Shown here: positions 11,655 through 23,329 of the stretch, one piece after another
Layout: each line of letters starts with the position of its first letter
How positions within the stretch are numbered: the first letter of the stretch is position 1
Source: Malurus cyaneus samueli
Lineage: Eukaryota; Chordata; Aves; Passeriformes; Maluridae
DNA: 64,000 bases
Assembly: GCA_009741485.1 (NCBI GenBank)
Contig: CM019218.1
Location: 50,133,183 to 50,197,182, forward strand
Reading direction: 5' to 3'
Made by a program: the position numbers and the translations under genes
Notes under the pieces: generated by a model
What the model was told of the DNA's origin: nothing
What the model saw: only the letters and a program-made list of their open reading frames with translations
The model's database searches: none

Positions 11655-13584
11655 TGTTTAACCGTTCACAAAGCATGGACATTCACATTACTGCTGTCTG
11701 TGTTTAAAGTTTATAGAACAGCATTAAATATTTTCATCTCTGCAGTACAGCTCACCTGCAGCAGAATAAAATCAGTTCATGGAGACATCACACCAAAGGA
11801 GAAGTGAAATTTCCCTTGGAAGACCCCTAAAATAAGAAATAAATACACCATTCTAGCAGGCTATTGCTTTATCACTAACGAACCATAGTAAATGTCCCTG
11901 ACAGAGTGGAGAAGACTCAAAAATAATCTTCCGAAGTAACTGGTTTAGAATAATTTTGTAGTTTGTAATATGGATAAATGTTTTTTTAGGTATAAAATTT
12001 ATTTATAGTGGGCTGTAGTTGATGCTTCTGTGGTGGAAGGGGAAGGGAAGAAGGGGAAGGGGAGAAGAAGAGGAGAACAACAGAAGACAATAAAGAGGAA
12101 TTGTGAGCTCCTCTGCCTCTCTGCTTTGGATTTTGTCAGGAAAACAATACTAACATTACCAACTTCAATTCCACGCTGTAATTTTACACAACATTTTATA
12201 AGGCAGTCACACCACTAAACAACTAAATTAATGACAAACAAGGATGCCAACTTTTGCCAGTGTTGTCAATGAATTCCCAGAACATTTTGTCTTCCAGCTG
12301 ATATAAATACCTGTGGTGTCTTCGCTTTAAATCTTTCCAGACAACTTTAAATCAATGATGGAAACACTGAAGTTTTCCGTGGTTGATCTCAGCTGTGGAA
12401 TTCTGGGCCACTGTTGGGGATGGAATTGGACCAAAACTCACAGGGAACGAGGCCCTCGGAGCAGGGATTGAGCTCAAAGGGCTGAACCCTTCCAAGGCTG
12501 CTGCATCTCCCAGGAATAATGAATTAAATGGGAATCAAAGAGCAGATGACAGCTGATGGCACGGAGTAGATTCACAGAGGTTTTTCCACATCACTGTTTT
12601 AAATTTAGGCCGACCAAACTTCGCCCTCTGATTTCTGTCAGAGTCAGCTTTGAGTCTGTAAAATCTCCTGAACACAAGAGGCCACGTACAAATGGACCTT
12701 TTGTCTGGGCTGGATGGGCAGGTGATATTTTGGCAGCATTAAGGGTTTTTTTTCTAGAATTTCTTTATGTCCCAGATTCCTTAGTATTTATTTTATAGTT
12801 CTGTGTCCGTGTCCTTTGGGAGCCTTGGTCTGAGAATTTTCTGCCGTGGTTTTGGTCGTGTATTTATTTGAAGAACATTCAGCTCTCTTTTTTGTGTCAT
12901 GGAGTCACGTTTCCCCCTTCCAGGACTGAAGTTTGGGTTTCTTTACCCCATTTTGGAGAACTTATTGTCTGGCATTAATTACCTGAGGCTACAGATTAAC
13001 CACCCAGCCATATTAAAGTCTGAATTTTTGCAATCAAATTGAGCAAAAGGTGAAAGATGGCACTATCTGAGAACAAAAACATATATGGATCATCTGGCAA
13101 TATTTCAGGAGCTACATGGAATATTGGTTCTCATCTCCTGGTGGCAGCCAGTGAATCTCAGTTTTCTTTTCAAGGGAATGATTACAAGGAATATTTTGTT
13201 AGTGCCAGTGGCTAAAATGCCATAATACCAAATAATACCATATTATCATTGTTTCAAACAACCTGATCTATGAAAAGTTGAACCTGGTGATCTGCTGCTC
13301 TGCAGTTGACTTTTGAAGAAGGAAAGTCACTGCTCCTGGGATATTGTCTTCTCAGAAACGCCACTCAGGGCTCGCTTTTTCTTTGTTGAGTTCAAATTTA
13401 ACAGCAGCAATCACCTTTGCTTTCCCACTGGGAAAACACTGCAGAGCTCCCTTCACTCAGCCCCGTGTGCCAAGAGCAGCCAAATGTCAGAGTCTCCAGA
13501 AAAAGAGGAAAATCCACAGTTGGTGTGTCTGGAGGGCTCCAGGCCATGGAACCACTCCACACTCCACAGCAGCAACTTTCCAGA
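11655..13584. other. Mostly unique non-coding DNA, shared with copy C
   Basis: Matching to copy C resumes here at TTCTGTTTAACCGTTCAC (51,199 in C). No gene or named repeat is seen, except a purine-rich GGGGAAGGGAAGAAGG tract at about 12,040-12,090. Copies differ mainly by single-base indels. The last 540 bases are also present, inverted, at 43,437-44,008. Confidence 0.55.
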
Positions 13585-14282
13585 GTCACCAAAACTGTGG
13601 ATAAAAGAACCCTCTAACATTATAGAGTGACAGAGAATCAGGCATTACTTATTTACTGGCCAGGACGTTGTTCTGGCCAGGATGTGCCACAAAAATAATT
13701 TTATACCACACAATAGCACTGGGTGCGCAGAGAAAATTCATTCAAACACATGAATTTTACAAGATTTCCCCCAAACTTTATCCAGTCCAAAACCATTAGA
13801 ACTCATTGGTTTAATGTTCATTTCCCCAACTTTATCCAGTCAAAACCATAGAACTCTATTGGTTCAATGTTCATTTCCCCCAAACTTTATCCAGTCAAAA
13901 CCCATATGAACTCTATTGGTTTAATGTTCATTCCCCCAACTTTATCCAGTCAAAACCCATAGAACTCCATTGGTTTCAATGTTCATATGATCCAATTGTT
14001 GCAGTCTCAGTATTTGTCTTATGGATCTGGATTTCTTTGCCTCGATGCTAATTATGTCCTTCTTATCTTTCTTATCCTAGACCAGGTGTTCTGACCACAC
14101 CAGGGTTGATTTTCGTTGAAGGCCCATTGATAAGTTCTTGATGGTTTGATGATCCTTTATTTCCGTGCCCATTTCCGGCTTGTTGAGATGTTCACTCATC
14201 AGCCCTGGAAGAAACCTTCCCCAGGCAAAGCAAACAGATTCCGACTGAAAAAAAAAAAATTAAACTGGTATAATTTCCAACA
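13585..14282 (-). mobile_element. LTR-like element X1 (copy A)
   Basis: The ends align with the other three members of this family (17,923, 22,276 and 28,011). On the window plus strand one edge reads GTCACCAAAACTG and the other TTAAACTGGTATAATTTCC followed by AACA. The strand given is the one on which related copies have AATAAA. Inside is a block reading TGGCCAGGACGTTGTTCTGG and ATGTGCCACAAAAATAA, shared with X2 and X4. A segment of about 57 bp has been tandemly repeated four times (13,780-13,985). No matching short direct repeat was found at its edges, so its borders are less certain than those of X2 and X4. No coding sequence is present, as expected for a solo LTR. Confidence 0.6.
13780..13985. 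repeat. About 57-bp tandem repeat inside LTR X1
   Basis: Four units containing CTTTATCCAGTCAAAACC, then ATAGAACTCTATTGG, then TTTAATGTTCATTTCCCC. X2 and X4 have this segment once, so the array arose inside this LTR copy. The corresponding arrays are at 53,355-53,570 in copy C and, inverted, at 43,020-43,245 in copy B. Confidence 0.9.
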
Positions 14283-14465
14283 CACCCATGAGAAAAAGAT
14301 GGAAAGAAATGGACTCCAGCACCTGTGATTAAACCAGGCATTTCCATAGTCAGTCTAAACAGTTTGGAGGAGCCACAGGTGTACTCGAGACCACAACTTC
14401 TCCTTTGCCCGGAAGAAAACATCCAAGGAAACAGGGAATGCTGTACATCAGCATGACATCTTGTT

Positions 14466-14645
14466 TCACAGAGTCATATGGAATATCCTGAGCTGGAAGG
14501 GACCCACAAGGATCATCAAAGCTCTGGACATCCCCAAATCCACCCTGGATTGTCCAAACACTCCTGGAGCTCTGGCAGCTTTGGACATTCCCTGGGGAGC
14601 CTGGTCAGTGCCCCACCACCCTGGGGGAAAATTCCTTAATGTCTC
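14466..14645 (-). mobile_element. CR1 LINE 3' fragment
   Basis: Reverse CR1. It runs TCACAGAGTCATATGGAAT, GAGCTGGAAGGGACCCAC, ACTCCTGGAGCTCTGGCAGC, CATTCCCTGGGGAGCCTGG, then GTGCCCCACCACCCTGGGG. The equivalent at 54,066 has the cleaner sequence. Confidence 0.87.
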
Positions 14646-15208
14646 TGACTGAATCTGAAATTCCTGCTGTTTTTTTCTCTCACTTCTGAAGAACTGAGTT
14701 GAATACCGAGAACAGGGTGGGATTGCAATTGTGATGAAATCAAAGCAACCCTTCCAACAGGCTCGGCAACAGATGCTGATCTTTGCCTTGAGGTTAACGG
14801 GGCTGTGCTCAGCATCTGTCGTGGGAGTCACCAGGGCAGAAGATTAGAACGCTGTGTTTGTGTTTAGATTATCTGCTGCGAACGCATCCGGGTGCCCGTC
14901 CTGGGATTAATTTGATGAAGGCTGACATTTGTGTGCTATCACCTCGTTGGGAGCTGCTCCTCACAGGCTTGTTGGCAGGTCCATGAGTGCCCTACCCATT
15001 CTGCCGAGGAAGGGAATAAGGAGATGGAAAAGGTCAGATGGCTGGAGGGATCTTCACCATGTGCTTAACATTTACAACGCAAAAATTAGTGGAATAACTG
15101 AGCAGCAGACAAAAGCTCTCTGTCCTTTGGGTTACAGCCACCTTCTCACACAGAGTTCTGTCTGATTCGCCTCCCAGCTGCAGAACAGTAACAGAACTGG
15201 AGGGAAGA

Positions 15209-15455
15209 GTTCTAAACTAAAAGAGGAGAGGTTTTAAATTGGATAGGGAAGGAATTGTCTCTGGGAGGGGGGGAGGCCCTGGCACAGGGGGCCCAGAGAA
15301 GCTGTGCTGCCCCTGGATCCCTGGCAGTGTCCAAGGCCAGGTTGGACAGGGCTTGGAGCAACCTGGGAACAGTGGAAAGTCCGTCAATGGCAGGGGTGGG
15401 CTCACACACATCCCTTCAGCCCAAACCAGTCCAGGATTCTGGGATTCTGTGATAA
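15209..15455 (+). mobile_element. CR1 LINE 3' fragment
   Basis: Forward CR1. It contains AGAAGCTGTGCTGCCCCTGG, ATCCCTGGCAGTGTCCAAGG, CCAGGTTGGACAGGGCTTGG and AGCAACCTGGGAACAGTGG, and ends with CCAGGATTCTGGGATTCTG. The tail marks its 3' end at about 15,455. Confidence 0.9.
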
Positions 15456-15634
15456 ATTGTTCCCAAACAGCCCCAGCCTGCACCTAAAGCCTGCTAAAAT
15501 TTGGCTTCTCCTGCTGAAATTGGTTGCACCACTTCAAACAGCCGCTCTTCCCACAGCGAGAAATGTCCCAGCAAGAAACAGCTGGAGGAGCCCTGGGGTG
15601 ATCCATCATGGGCAGGGAGGGCTCCTCCAGAAAA

Positions 15635-15712
15635 CCAGGTGAGATTTGGGGTGCTGGAGAGCACAGCCTGAGGAATCACAGCTAAATTCCTGAACAACAC
15701 ATTTCCATCTTC
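15635..15712. repeat. Left member of a direct repeat flanking a CR1 fragment
   Basis: Begins CCAGGTGAGATTTGGGGTGC and ends near ACACATTTCCATCTTC. A diverged second member is at 15,833-15,912. A CR1 fragment lies exactly between the two. The same arrangement is seen in copies B and C. Confidence 0.8.
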
Positions 15713-15830
15713 AGAGAGTCCCAGAATGTCCTGAGCTGGAAGGGACCCACAGGATCATCAAAGCCAAACCCTGACCCTGCACAGACACCCCAAATCCCAC
15801 CCTGGGCATCCCTGAGAGCATTGTCCAAAT
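15713..15830 (-). mobile_element. CR1 LINE 3' fragment
   Basis: Reverse CR1. It starts AGAGTCCCAGAATGTCC, GAGCTGGAAGGGACCCAC, CCCCAAATCCCACCCTGGGC, and ends at GAGAGCATTGTCCAAATGA. It is flanked on both sides by an unusually long direct repeat of about 78 bp. Confidence 0.87.
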
Positions 15831-15832
15831 GA

Positions 15833-15912
15833 CCAGGTGAGATTTGGGGTGTTGGAGAGCACACCCTTGGAATCAGAGCTGCAATCCCTGATACAAACAC
15901 ATTTCTGTCTAA
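15833..15912. repeat. Right member of a direct repeat flanking a CR1 fragment
   Basis: Begins CCAGGTGAGATTTGGGGTGT and ends near ACACATTTCTGTCTAAAC. By eye it differs from the left member at roughly one base in ten. It is far too long for a normal CR1 target-site duplication. Confidence 0.8.
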
Positions 15913-16400
15913 ACTGAAGTTGGAGAAATGCTCCAGTCAGCACACGACCCGCACAGCACTCCAAGATTCTCCAGGAAGTTCTTCTCAGAGAATCTCGGGG
16001 AAAATCCCATCTGAGATCTTCCCAAAGATGTCTTTGGACCCTCCTGGTGCCATGGGGAGCTGCTCACTTCAATTTCTCAGCCTGTGAAACTCAAAATCCG
16101 AATTATATCTCTTTGCTGTTTCTTTCTATGAAAATTCCCAGTGGACCCATTGGCTTTAACCACCACCATGAGCAGCAGCTTTCCAGGGGCACAAATATCA
16201 CTTCATTCCTCTGTTTTACAAGGCAAAAATCAAAAGATTTTCGAGGGGAAAAAGAATCTGAGGGGAAAACCAGCGGTTTATGAAGTTCACAAAATAATTT
16301 TCAATATAACTCATTCTCCTCAATCAATTCTGAGAGACAATGTGATTCCAGGAACCTTTGGGCCAAAAATTTCAATGTCACTGAGAGCCTAATCCTTCAA
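15913..16400. other. Unannotated unique DNA
   Basis: No repeat or gene recognised. The overlapping frames in this stretch shift between the three copies because of single-base indels. Confidence 0.4.
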
Positions 16401-16429
16401 AACATTGGAAGATGAACTTTGCTGTATAG

Positions 16430-16920
16430 AACTTTAAATAAAAATAGCTTTTTTACTAATGTGCTCTTCCCAAGTGCCTGCTTCTTCCTAGCATGTTTCC
16501 CATCCTAATACTGTTTTTTGCAGCTGGCAAATGACACTGCCAATGAGTCTTTATGTTCAATGTTATTTAATATACTTCCCATCAGAAAGCTATTTTTACT
16601 GTACAATTTCAATATCTTCTTGAAGTGTCTTGCATATAATGGTCATATTTTAATTTACATTTTCCATAGGATAAGTAAATAGAGATTCAAACAACAGCGT
16701 TGACCAATTTAGGTTTGTTTTGCTGAGAGAAGGGATCCTTATAGAATGGAAAAACCTAAAATGTATTTGTTTTACCAAAAATAATAGGAAAAAATGCAAA
16801 TTTTTCAGGCAGCAATCCTGGAGATAACGGAAACACCACCACCCTAATGGGATATTTGCATTTAGAATTATAGGTTTGGGGAAATAACATCGTTAATTGG
16901 CATTATAAATGAAATGTTCT
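16430..16920. promoter_or_regulatory. Candidate conserved non-coding element with inverted octamer pair
   Basis: AT-rich but complex sequence, free of repeats. It contains ATGCAAAT at 16,794-16,801 and its reverse complement ATTTGCAT at 16,854-16,861; both are classic POU-domain octamer sites. TTAATTGGCATTATAAAT at about 16,892 has homeodomain-like TAAT cores. Copy C keeps both octamers (56,442-56,449 and 56,502-56,509). An acceptor-like TTTTTTGCAG at about 16,523 is followed by a 50-codon open frame, but copies B and C lack a base there, so I do not treat it as an exon. The regulatory role is inferred from motifs only. Confidence 0.25.
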
Positions 16921-17689
16921 CAAAATCCTGTCCCATTCATGAAACAACCTTCAGCCTGGAGGAGCACCAGCCTGTCCCAGGGCTTAGAGACATTTCATTT
17001 AGGGTTGAGGAGCAGATGTCAGGTTTGTCTAGAATGGATCTATCATACACAATATCGAGTTCCTCCCTGCTGTACTTTACTGTATAATAATAATAATTAA
17101 TACACGTCCTCTTCTTCTTCTCCAGGACTGAGAAATTTTTATTCACACACAACCGGTATAAAAATACTGTGACCTCTTTAAACAATTCAAGCAATAAGTC
17201 TGCTGAATTGGAAAAATTATCTTATGTGGCTAAGAATAATTGTTGTGTTTTTCAGCGCTGTCCGCCAAGGCTGGATTATCTGTTTCACATCCATTTAAAC
17301 ACAGGAAGGTTATAACGGGGCAGACAGCAATCTGGGCTTTATTGGCCATGGAAAACTGACTCATAAATCTGATTTGATACATCTGTCCTTTGGGCTGTCT
17401 GCATGTATGCCCATGCATCCAGTGGCCCTGGCCTTGCCAGTGGTGGATCAGCTTCTGTGGCTACTGCTCCGAGGATTCTTCCATCTCCCCACTCCCTGCT
17501 ACAAAAATAATACACTGAGGAGAAGCTGCTGTAGAAGCAAGATGGTTGTTATTGGAGTGCTTGGAGTGCCTCAGAAGAGATGGGATCATTCTTGGAGTGA
17601 CAGCTCAGCCGGTTGGGTCAACGATCAAGCCACCCAGGGAAATGTTCATTATCCAATTCTGGCAGCAGCAGATATTGCTGTCACTGTAA

Positions 17690-17860
17690 AGGGTAACCCC
17701 ATCCCTGGGGTGCCCAAGGTCCAGGTTTGGACGGGGCTTGGAGCAGCCTTGGGTAATAGTGGAAGAGTCCCTGCCCAGGGCAGGGGTGGGAACAGGATGG
17801 GTTTTAAAGGTCATTCCCAACGTAAACCAGTCTGGGCATCTTCACGGAGTTCTGTGATCT
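17690..17860 (+). mobile_element. CR1 LINE 3' fragment
   Basis: Forward CR1. It has CCATCCCTGGGGTGCCCAAG, GGACGGGGCTTGGAGCAGCC, CCCTGCCCAGGGCAGGGGTG, then GATGGGTTTTAAAGGTCATT, and ends near GAGTTCTGTGATC. The cleaner counterpart is at 57,345-57,500. Confidence 0.87.
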
Positions 17861-17922
17861 CCTCTGAGAACACAGAGGAGTGGGGAATGCAGCACAGTCC
17901 CCACAGAAGGGCTGCAGTCGTC

Positions 17923-18719
17923 TATTGGAAAATAAAACCAGTTAAATATTTTTTTAATGCAACTTTTAGTCAAAGATTTTGTTTGTCTTTGGCCCCAGTA
18001 GGGAAGACGTCATGATACTTCTTTGCAGTGGCATTGTTCCACCATTGACGGTCTGAGAAGAGCTTCACAGCTTAACAGAGGGAGGGGACAGAGAGTAAGG
18101 GACATCAGTGACCATCAGTGAACCATCAATGGCCATCAAATGGCCAATCAGTAACCATCAGTGACCATCACAGTAAGTCATATTGCACCTCAACGGTCCA
18201 TCAGTAACCATCAGTGACCCATCAATGGCTCATTAATGGCCATCAGTGACTATCATATCGGACCATCTAAATGGCCATCAGTAACCACTCAGGTGACATC
18301 AAAAGGCCATCGAGGGCCATCGAGGACCATTCACACAGAACATTCAGCTTCAAAGCCACCTGGTCTGGGAAAAGAGATATTAAGAAGAAAAACCCGAAAT
18401 CAGCATTGAGAGGATGAAAAAAATCGGGATACCAACAGGAACCCACATGCTGAGAACTGCGCAATATTGATCAATGACATAAAAGCCAATAACAGTTTTT
18501 GTGATTTGGCTGTTAATAAAAAATTTGGGGGAAAATCCTTGTGTCATGGAATGATTTTCTCTGTCACACTATGGCTCGGTTTGTGTACTGTGAAATTTAT
18601 TTCCTGTGCAATCCTGCCAGAACAACATCGCTGACCAGAAAACTAATAGTAATGCCTCTGACTCTGTAACATTAAAAAATGTTGCTGGAAATTTGTTTTA
18701 CCTCAGTTTTCGGTGACAG
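17923..18719 (+). mobile_element. LTR-like element X2 (copy A, noisy)
   Basis: Same family as X1, X3 and X4, in forward orientation. It begins TATTGGAAAATAAAACC and ends CAGTTTTCGGTGACA. Copy C (57,563-58,315) is cleaner and shows a GTCC direct repeat on both sides and an AATAAA signal. In this copy the internal minisatellite and its surroundings carry many single-base errors. Confidence 0.65.
18090..18335. repeat. ACCATCAGTG minisatellite inside LTR X2
   Basis: Repeats of ACCATCAGTG and GCCATCAATG, about 10 bases each, degraded here by indels. The copy at 57,733-57,950 shows the unit cleanly. It occupies a position inside the LTR that X4 lacks. Confidence 0.85.
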
Positions 18720-18819
18720 TCCTGCATCCTAAATATCAGCTCCCAGATCAAGCTCGTGTCTGCCATCAGAGGAAACATTCCAAACTTGCTCTGTCCATGG
18801 TATAGATGGTATCCATATG

Positions 18820-18900
18820 AGGGGAGACGTGGAGGTTTGGGGTTGGTAGAGAGGCTGTTAAACCCATCCAGGCTCCATTCTCATCACAAGCTCCCACCTA
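18820..18900 (-). mobile_element. Short CR1 remnant
   Basis: GGTTTGGGGTTGG, then TTAAACCCATCCAGGCTCC. Copy C at 58,425 has the expected GGTTTGGGTTGGAAGGGC form of a reverse CR1 3' end. It is only about 50-80 bases long. Confidence 0.6.
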
Positions 18901-19019
18901 TACACAAAAACATCCAGTATCCACCACTTTGAACTCTGGGGTAAAAATATCCGAATCTTTCAATGAACTCGACGTAGGGCTGATGATCAGGACCGGCCCG
19001 CTGTAAGCCCCAAAACCAG

Positions 19020-19215
19020 GATCAACAATCATTCCAACAATTCCCAAGGAATTCCAACAATCTTCCACAACCATTCAACATCATTTCAAACAGTCATTCC
19101 ACTCATCCAACAATCTCTTTAAGAAACAACACTTCCTACACAATCATTATGCGCAAAGCCTAAACAATCATTTCAACAATCATTCAACAACCATTCCATA
19201 CAACCATTCCAACTA
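19020..19215. repeat. 12-bp minisatellite (CAACAATCATTC)n, noisy
   Basis: Tandem CAACAATCATTC and CAACAACCATTC units, with errors. The cleaner version is at 58,595-58,800, and the inverted version is at 37,795-38,010. Confidence 0.9.
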
Positions 19216-21955
19216 ATCATTGATGTGCTGAGCTGCCTTTCCTGCAGAGTAAATGTTTCCATTTTGTTCCCTCTCCAGAGGCACGTGGGGTGTTGCTGTG
19301 CCACTGAGTAGACATACCTCCAGTGAGTTATTTCAAAGTAAACCACCAACAATCCCTTTTCCTTCAATGTTTCTGGCCATTCCATGATTTAGGGTTCCAA
19401 CACTCAGGCCTTACCCACTTCTTCCACCATCAAACAATCTAATATTGTCAATGTGTAAAAGAGAAACAATATACCAGGGTGTTATTTTGCTCTTTCCATT
19501 TTAAATAAATGGTCCTGGTACCAATCACAGAATTTCTTTTCAAGTGGGTAAAAGTCTCATAATGGCAGTTTTGTGAAACAGCCTCAGACAAGCCCAAAAA
19601 TGTACGTTCTTCTAATTCTCTTGCGCCTCATGGTCTCAAAGAAGTGGTATGTCAAACTTTGAGCTGCTGCTATTCATGCTCTACATGAAAATGGAATATA
19701 TGATAGAAGTAGGAACAAACTAACAAAATTAACTATTTTAATTTTAGTAAATGTTCCCTTGCACTAGATTTTCTTTTCAGTGAGAGCCACAGGTACATTC
19801 AGGATTTTATTAAATATTTCTGTTCCATACTGTTCTGATTAGTTGCTAGATGCAAGAACAGCAGCAAAAATATTATAAAAATATTTAAAATAATTATACT
19901 AATCTTACTGTAAACACTAAGCAACCTTCGGCTTGGAACGCAACTGATTTCTGCTTGTTTCAGGCTCGTTGTTAAGGTTAAGTGGGAGAAGGCGCAAGGA
20001 TTTAAAACCCCAGATTAAGCCTCCATTCTTCTGGATGCGATCTTTGCGAGTCCAGCTGTTGGATAAGAGAAGCGAAGGGGAATAAGGCTCAGCCATTGAT
20101 TCCAATTTTCTGCTCTGTGCTGAGAGACCCAGCAGTCTGAGCTGATTCTCAGAAGACACTCACTTCCCACCAGTTCTCCTCGTAGTGCAGGATAATGATA
20201 GAAGGATTCCTCATGGGAACAGACGCTGCATGGACTAATCCAGCCATTGATTCTCTTCCCTCTTATCTCCTGGTTTTAATTCTGATTTGTGGTTCAAGCA
20301 TTGGTTTCAGCTCCGTGCTTTCTAGTGCCAACCAAGGTCTCAGTCACCAAAGATACAAAGACTAAAGCATGGAAAAATCAAATTCCTTGAATTTTGTCCA
20401 ATGGAAGATTGACAAAAAATACGACTCAGAATTCTCTATTGCACAATTGGACTCTGGAATGAAGTAGTGTTGCGGTTTTTTTTTTTTTTTTTGTTGTGTT
20501 CTGAGTTTGGGTTCTTCTCTTTCACTCAGGCTACTTGTTGCAACAAGGTCCTGAATGTGAAAAGGAGGAATTCTGTGGTAAAAGAGACGATGTTTCTTGT
20601 TCCCAGTCGAGCTAGCAGGATTAAAATAATTCAGCGAGCTGGAGGTTTCTTGAAGAGCTCACTTTTGACACAGAAGTCACAGAGAACTCAGCAGACGTGG
20701 GAAAGCTGCTGCATGTCACCTCTTACACATAATACTGCCCTTGCCAGCTCGGTTTGCGTGGTCTCTCACTCGATCAATGCCTCTAAGATGCTAACTAAAT
20801 TCTCACATCTGACATCCATAATGGCATCTCAATGTTTGAACATGACTCTAAAAGAAAGGGAGTAATTTAAAATAGAGATGCAACAGTTCAACTTAACTGC
20901 AACATTGAGCAGAGTCATTTAATTCCCTGTCTTCCCCGGTCCTCAGACAAGTACAGAGTTTTCCACCACTGTGAGAACAACTTCCCTGGATCCCTGCTGC
21001 CTTCTGCTTTGGCCTGGACAATGCCCTTAAAGAATTCTTAAATTAAGATTTGACAAACATAGATCGATGATTTGTTTGTCATTTACAGCCAAGATTCTGG
21101 GCTGGTAATTTCAATATCTCCCTATTTCCGCACATCCCAGCGGTATAAATGCCCCCTTTCCTCCTCAGCAGTAGCGTCACCAAATCAATCCTGGGTTCCA
21201 TTCCCAAGGACACTGAGCCTGTGATCAAAGTGGCAAAGGAACAACAGGCCAGTTGAAACAGAATCAGATGAAAAAAAACAAAGCATACCAAAAACACAGA
21301 ACTACAACATTTCCGCGCCTGACTTCACAAAGATGCAGGAATACATTATCAGGATCCACCTAAAGACATGCAGTAAAAATCAGGGAATTCAACCATAAAG
21401 ATAAAGGGAAGGCAACTGCTGAATATCCTGTAAATTCACCCCGGAATTGTCCAGAACTCCTCAGTATTCCATCTCTCTACATGCTGAAACAACATCAGGC
21501 GCGTGTCTTAATCCTGGAGATTTCCAATGTTCGAGTTCTGCTCAAATGTAGGTTAACATTTACAATTCCAAGGTATTCCAACTCAGAATTCCTTCATCCA
21601 TGGTGGACAAGCTTGCAAATTGGAATGAGCCCACATTTTGGAAAGGTTTTGGTAGCCTCCTAAGCTAGTGGCCAAATGCAACACAAGAACTTGTCTTTGC
21701 TTCCTGAAAAGACGCACATAGGGAGAGGAATCTGACCCAGTAAATAGCAGAGTCCCTTTTGCATCAAGGAGAAGATTTCAGGACCAGAAATTTTCTGTGA
21801 TGCCACTAAAAGAAATATCTGACCAGGCCTCCACGAAATATTGATCAGCTGGACCATCCAAAACTCTTTTTCATGGACAAATGACTAGCTTCCCACGTCT
21901 GACCCTTGTCTTTTGGTCTGGAGATAAAAATGTGGCCTTGATTCAAGTGCACTGG
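19216..21955. other. Mostly unique DNA, low sequence quality
   Basis: About 2.7 kb with no named repeat or gene. A 17-base poly(T) lies at about 20,476. The alignment to copies B and C is full of single-base indels, so reading frames here cannot be trusted. The 14-N gap in copy C (59,973) falls at the poly(T) position. Confidence 0.5.
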
Positions 21956-22600
21956 AAAGAGAAATTGAGTCCGTTGCAAACGGTGGGATAGACCCTCATA
22001 TTTACGGTAGATCAGCCCAGTCAGTTACGAGGAATGATCAATCAGTAACTGGTTTTGGGGATCAGAACCCTACCAGTTGCTGGTTTTGTTAGGCCCGATA
22101 ACATTGATAATTAGTTCCACATCACAAACGTTGCAATACACGTCGTATGACGAAACGAGATTGCGGTTTTTGGATCAGAACTAAATCAGTACTAGTTGGC
22201 GCATCTAGAAACCCCAGTCAGTTTGGTTTTGGGATCAAAACCCAATCAGTTGGGATCGACCATTGACTGTTTGATTGTCACTGAAACTGCAGGAAACCAA
22301 AACTAAGGCGAACAAAATCCTTTGACTAAAGTGACACTAAAAACATTTTTAAACGGTATATATTTTCCCACAGTTGGGCATTAGAACGCCCAATCAGTAA
22401 TGGGTTGGGGCAATAGAACCCCATCAGTGATGGTTTGGGGATCAGACCCCAATCAATAAAACTGGTTTTGGGATCGAACCTCAGTCCAGGTGACTGATTT
22501 TTGGGATCAGAACCCCAGTCAGTGACTGGTTTGGGGATCAGAACCAGTCAGTAACTGGTTTGTCCAACGTGGGGACCATCCTCACTTAGGCCTCAAGGTG
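21956..22600. repeat. 31-bp minisatellite interrupted by LTR fragment X3 (copy A, noisy)
   Basis: Units contain GGTTTTGGGATCAGAACCCC followed by AGTCAGTGACT. The array is split by X3 at 22,276-22,373. Around 22,080-22,170 the sequence becomes CpG-rich and random-looking, with no equivalent in copy C, which suggests raw-read error. The cleaner arrays are at 61,335-61,595 and 61,692-61,885. Confidence 0.88.
22276..22373 (-). mobile_element. LTR-like fragment X3 (copy A)
   Basis: About 98 bases carrying only the two ends of the X family: TGTCACTGAAACTGC at the left and CATTTTTAAACGGTATA to TTTTCCCACAG at the right, joined with the middle missing. Copy C shows a GTTT repeat at both edges and minisatellite units on both sides. 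Confidence 0.6.
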
Positions 22601-23310
22601 AGCTGGCCAAGACCCTTGCAATCCCCGGTGCTTGCCAGAACATTCGTGCTTCGCCACCGAGGCAGTGCTGGGAGTCATAACCCACCTAATTCCAGGCAGG
22701 AACCACTGCAATCCCCACAGAGCCAACCCATGCCCTCCATTGGGCTTCCATTCTCAAGAGCACAGAGTGAGTTTTCTTTTCTCAGCGACTGCATTATATA
22801 AAGCTGCTGCTGGCAATATCAAACCAATTAAAAGTTTAACTAAGACAATGTGTTTGAAGAGAATTTGCTTTCTTTGGAGATGGAACATGTCCCGATAAAA
22901 AGGCATGATCTGCACGAGAGAGAGCTGTCCAATGATCTGCAAACGCTGCTTGTGTCCTGGAGTAAACCCTGCTTTCCTCAACCCAAATTGGTTTTGAGAT
23001 TCCCCTCTGTGCATGCAAAGAAGTCACTTTTCAACTCGTGCTGCAGCTGCAATTGGCTGAAAGCTGCACTTGGGGAGGTGTGTGGCTGATTTTCACGGGT
23101 GGATTTTCACATCACAGGCACTCCAGGTGTGGGCTGAAAATACCAGCAAAGGCTCTGCAGGACACTCCTGGGAGGGAGCCATGTAAGAGTCCCTGAAAAG
23201 CAGAGCTGTTCCTGTTTGGCAAGGGCTGGATCAGCTACAATAATTTGGCAAAAATCGTGAGAGGCGTATTTTCCCTTTATCCCAATGTTTTTCCCTTTCC
23301 TAACAAAGCC
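22601..23310. other. Unannotated unique DNA
   Basis: Present in all three copies. Contains GCATTATATAAAGCTGCTGC (about 22,790), a TATA-like string without other promoter support. No gene or repeat recognised. Confidence 0.4.
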
Positions 23311-23329
23311 CATTGAAAAACTATTCCAT

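Noticed and set aside
16524..16676. 50-codon open frame after TTTTTTGCAG
   Set aside because: Copies B and C both lack one base in the ATATACTTCCC region, so two of three copies are frameshifted. The AT-rich composition looks non-coding.
22785..22810. TATA-like string GCATTATATAAAGC
   Set aside because: No initiator, CpG island or downstream gene. AT-rich DNA produces such strings often.
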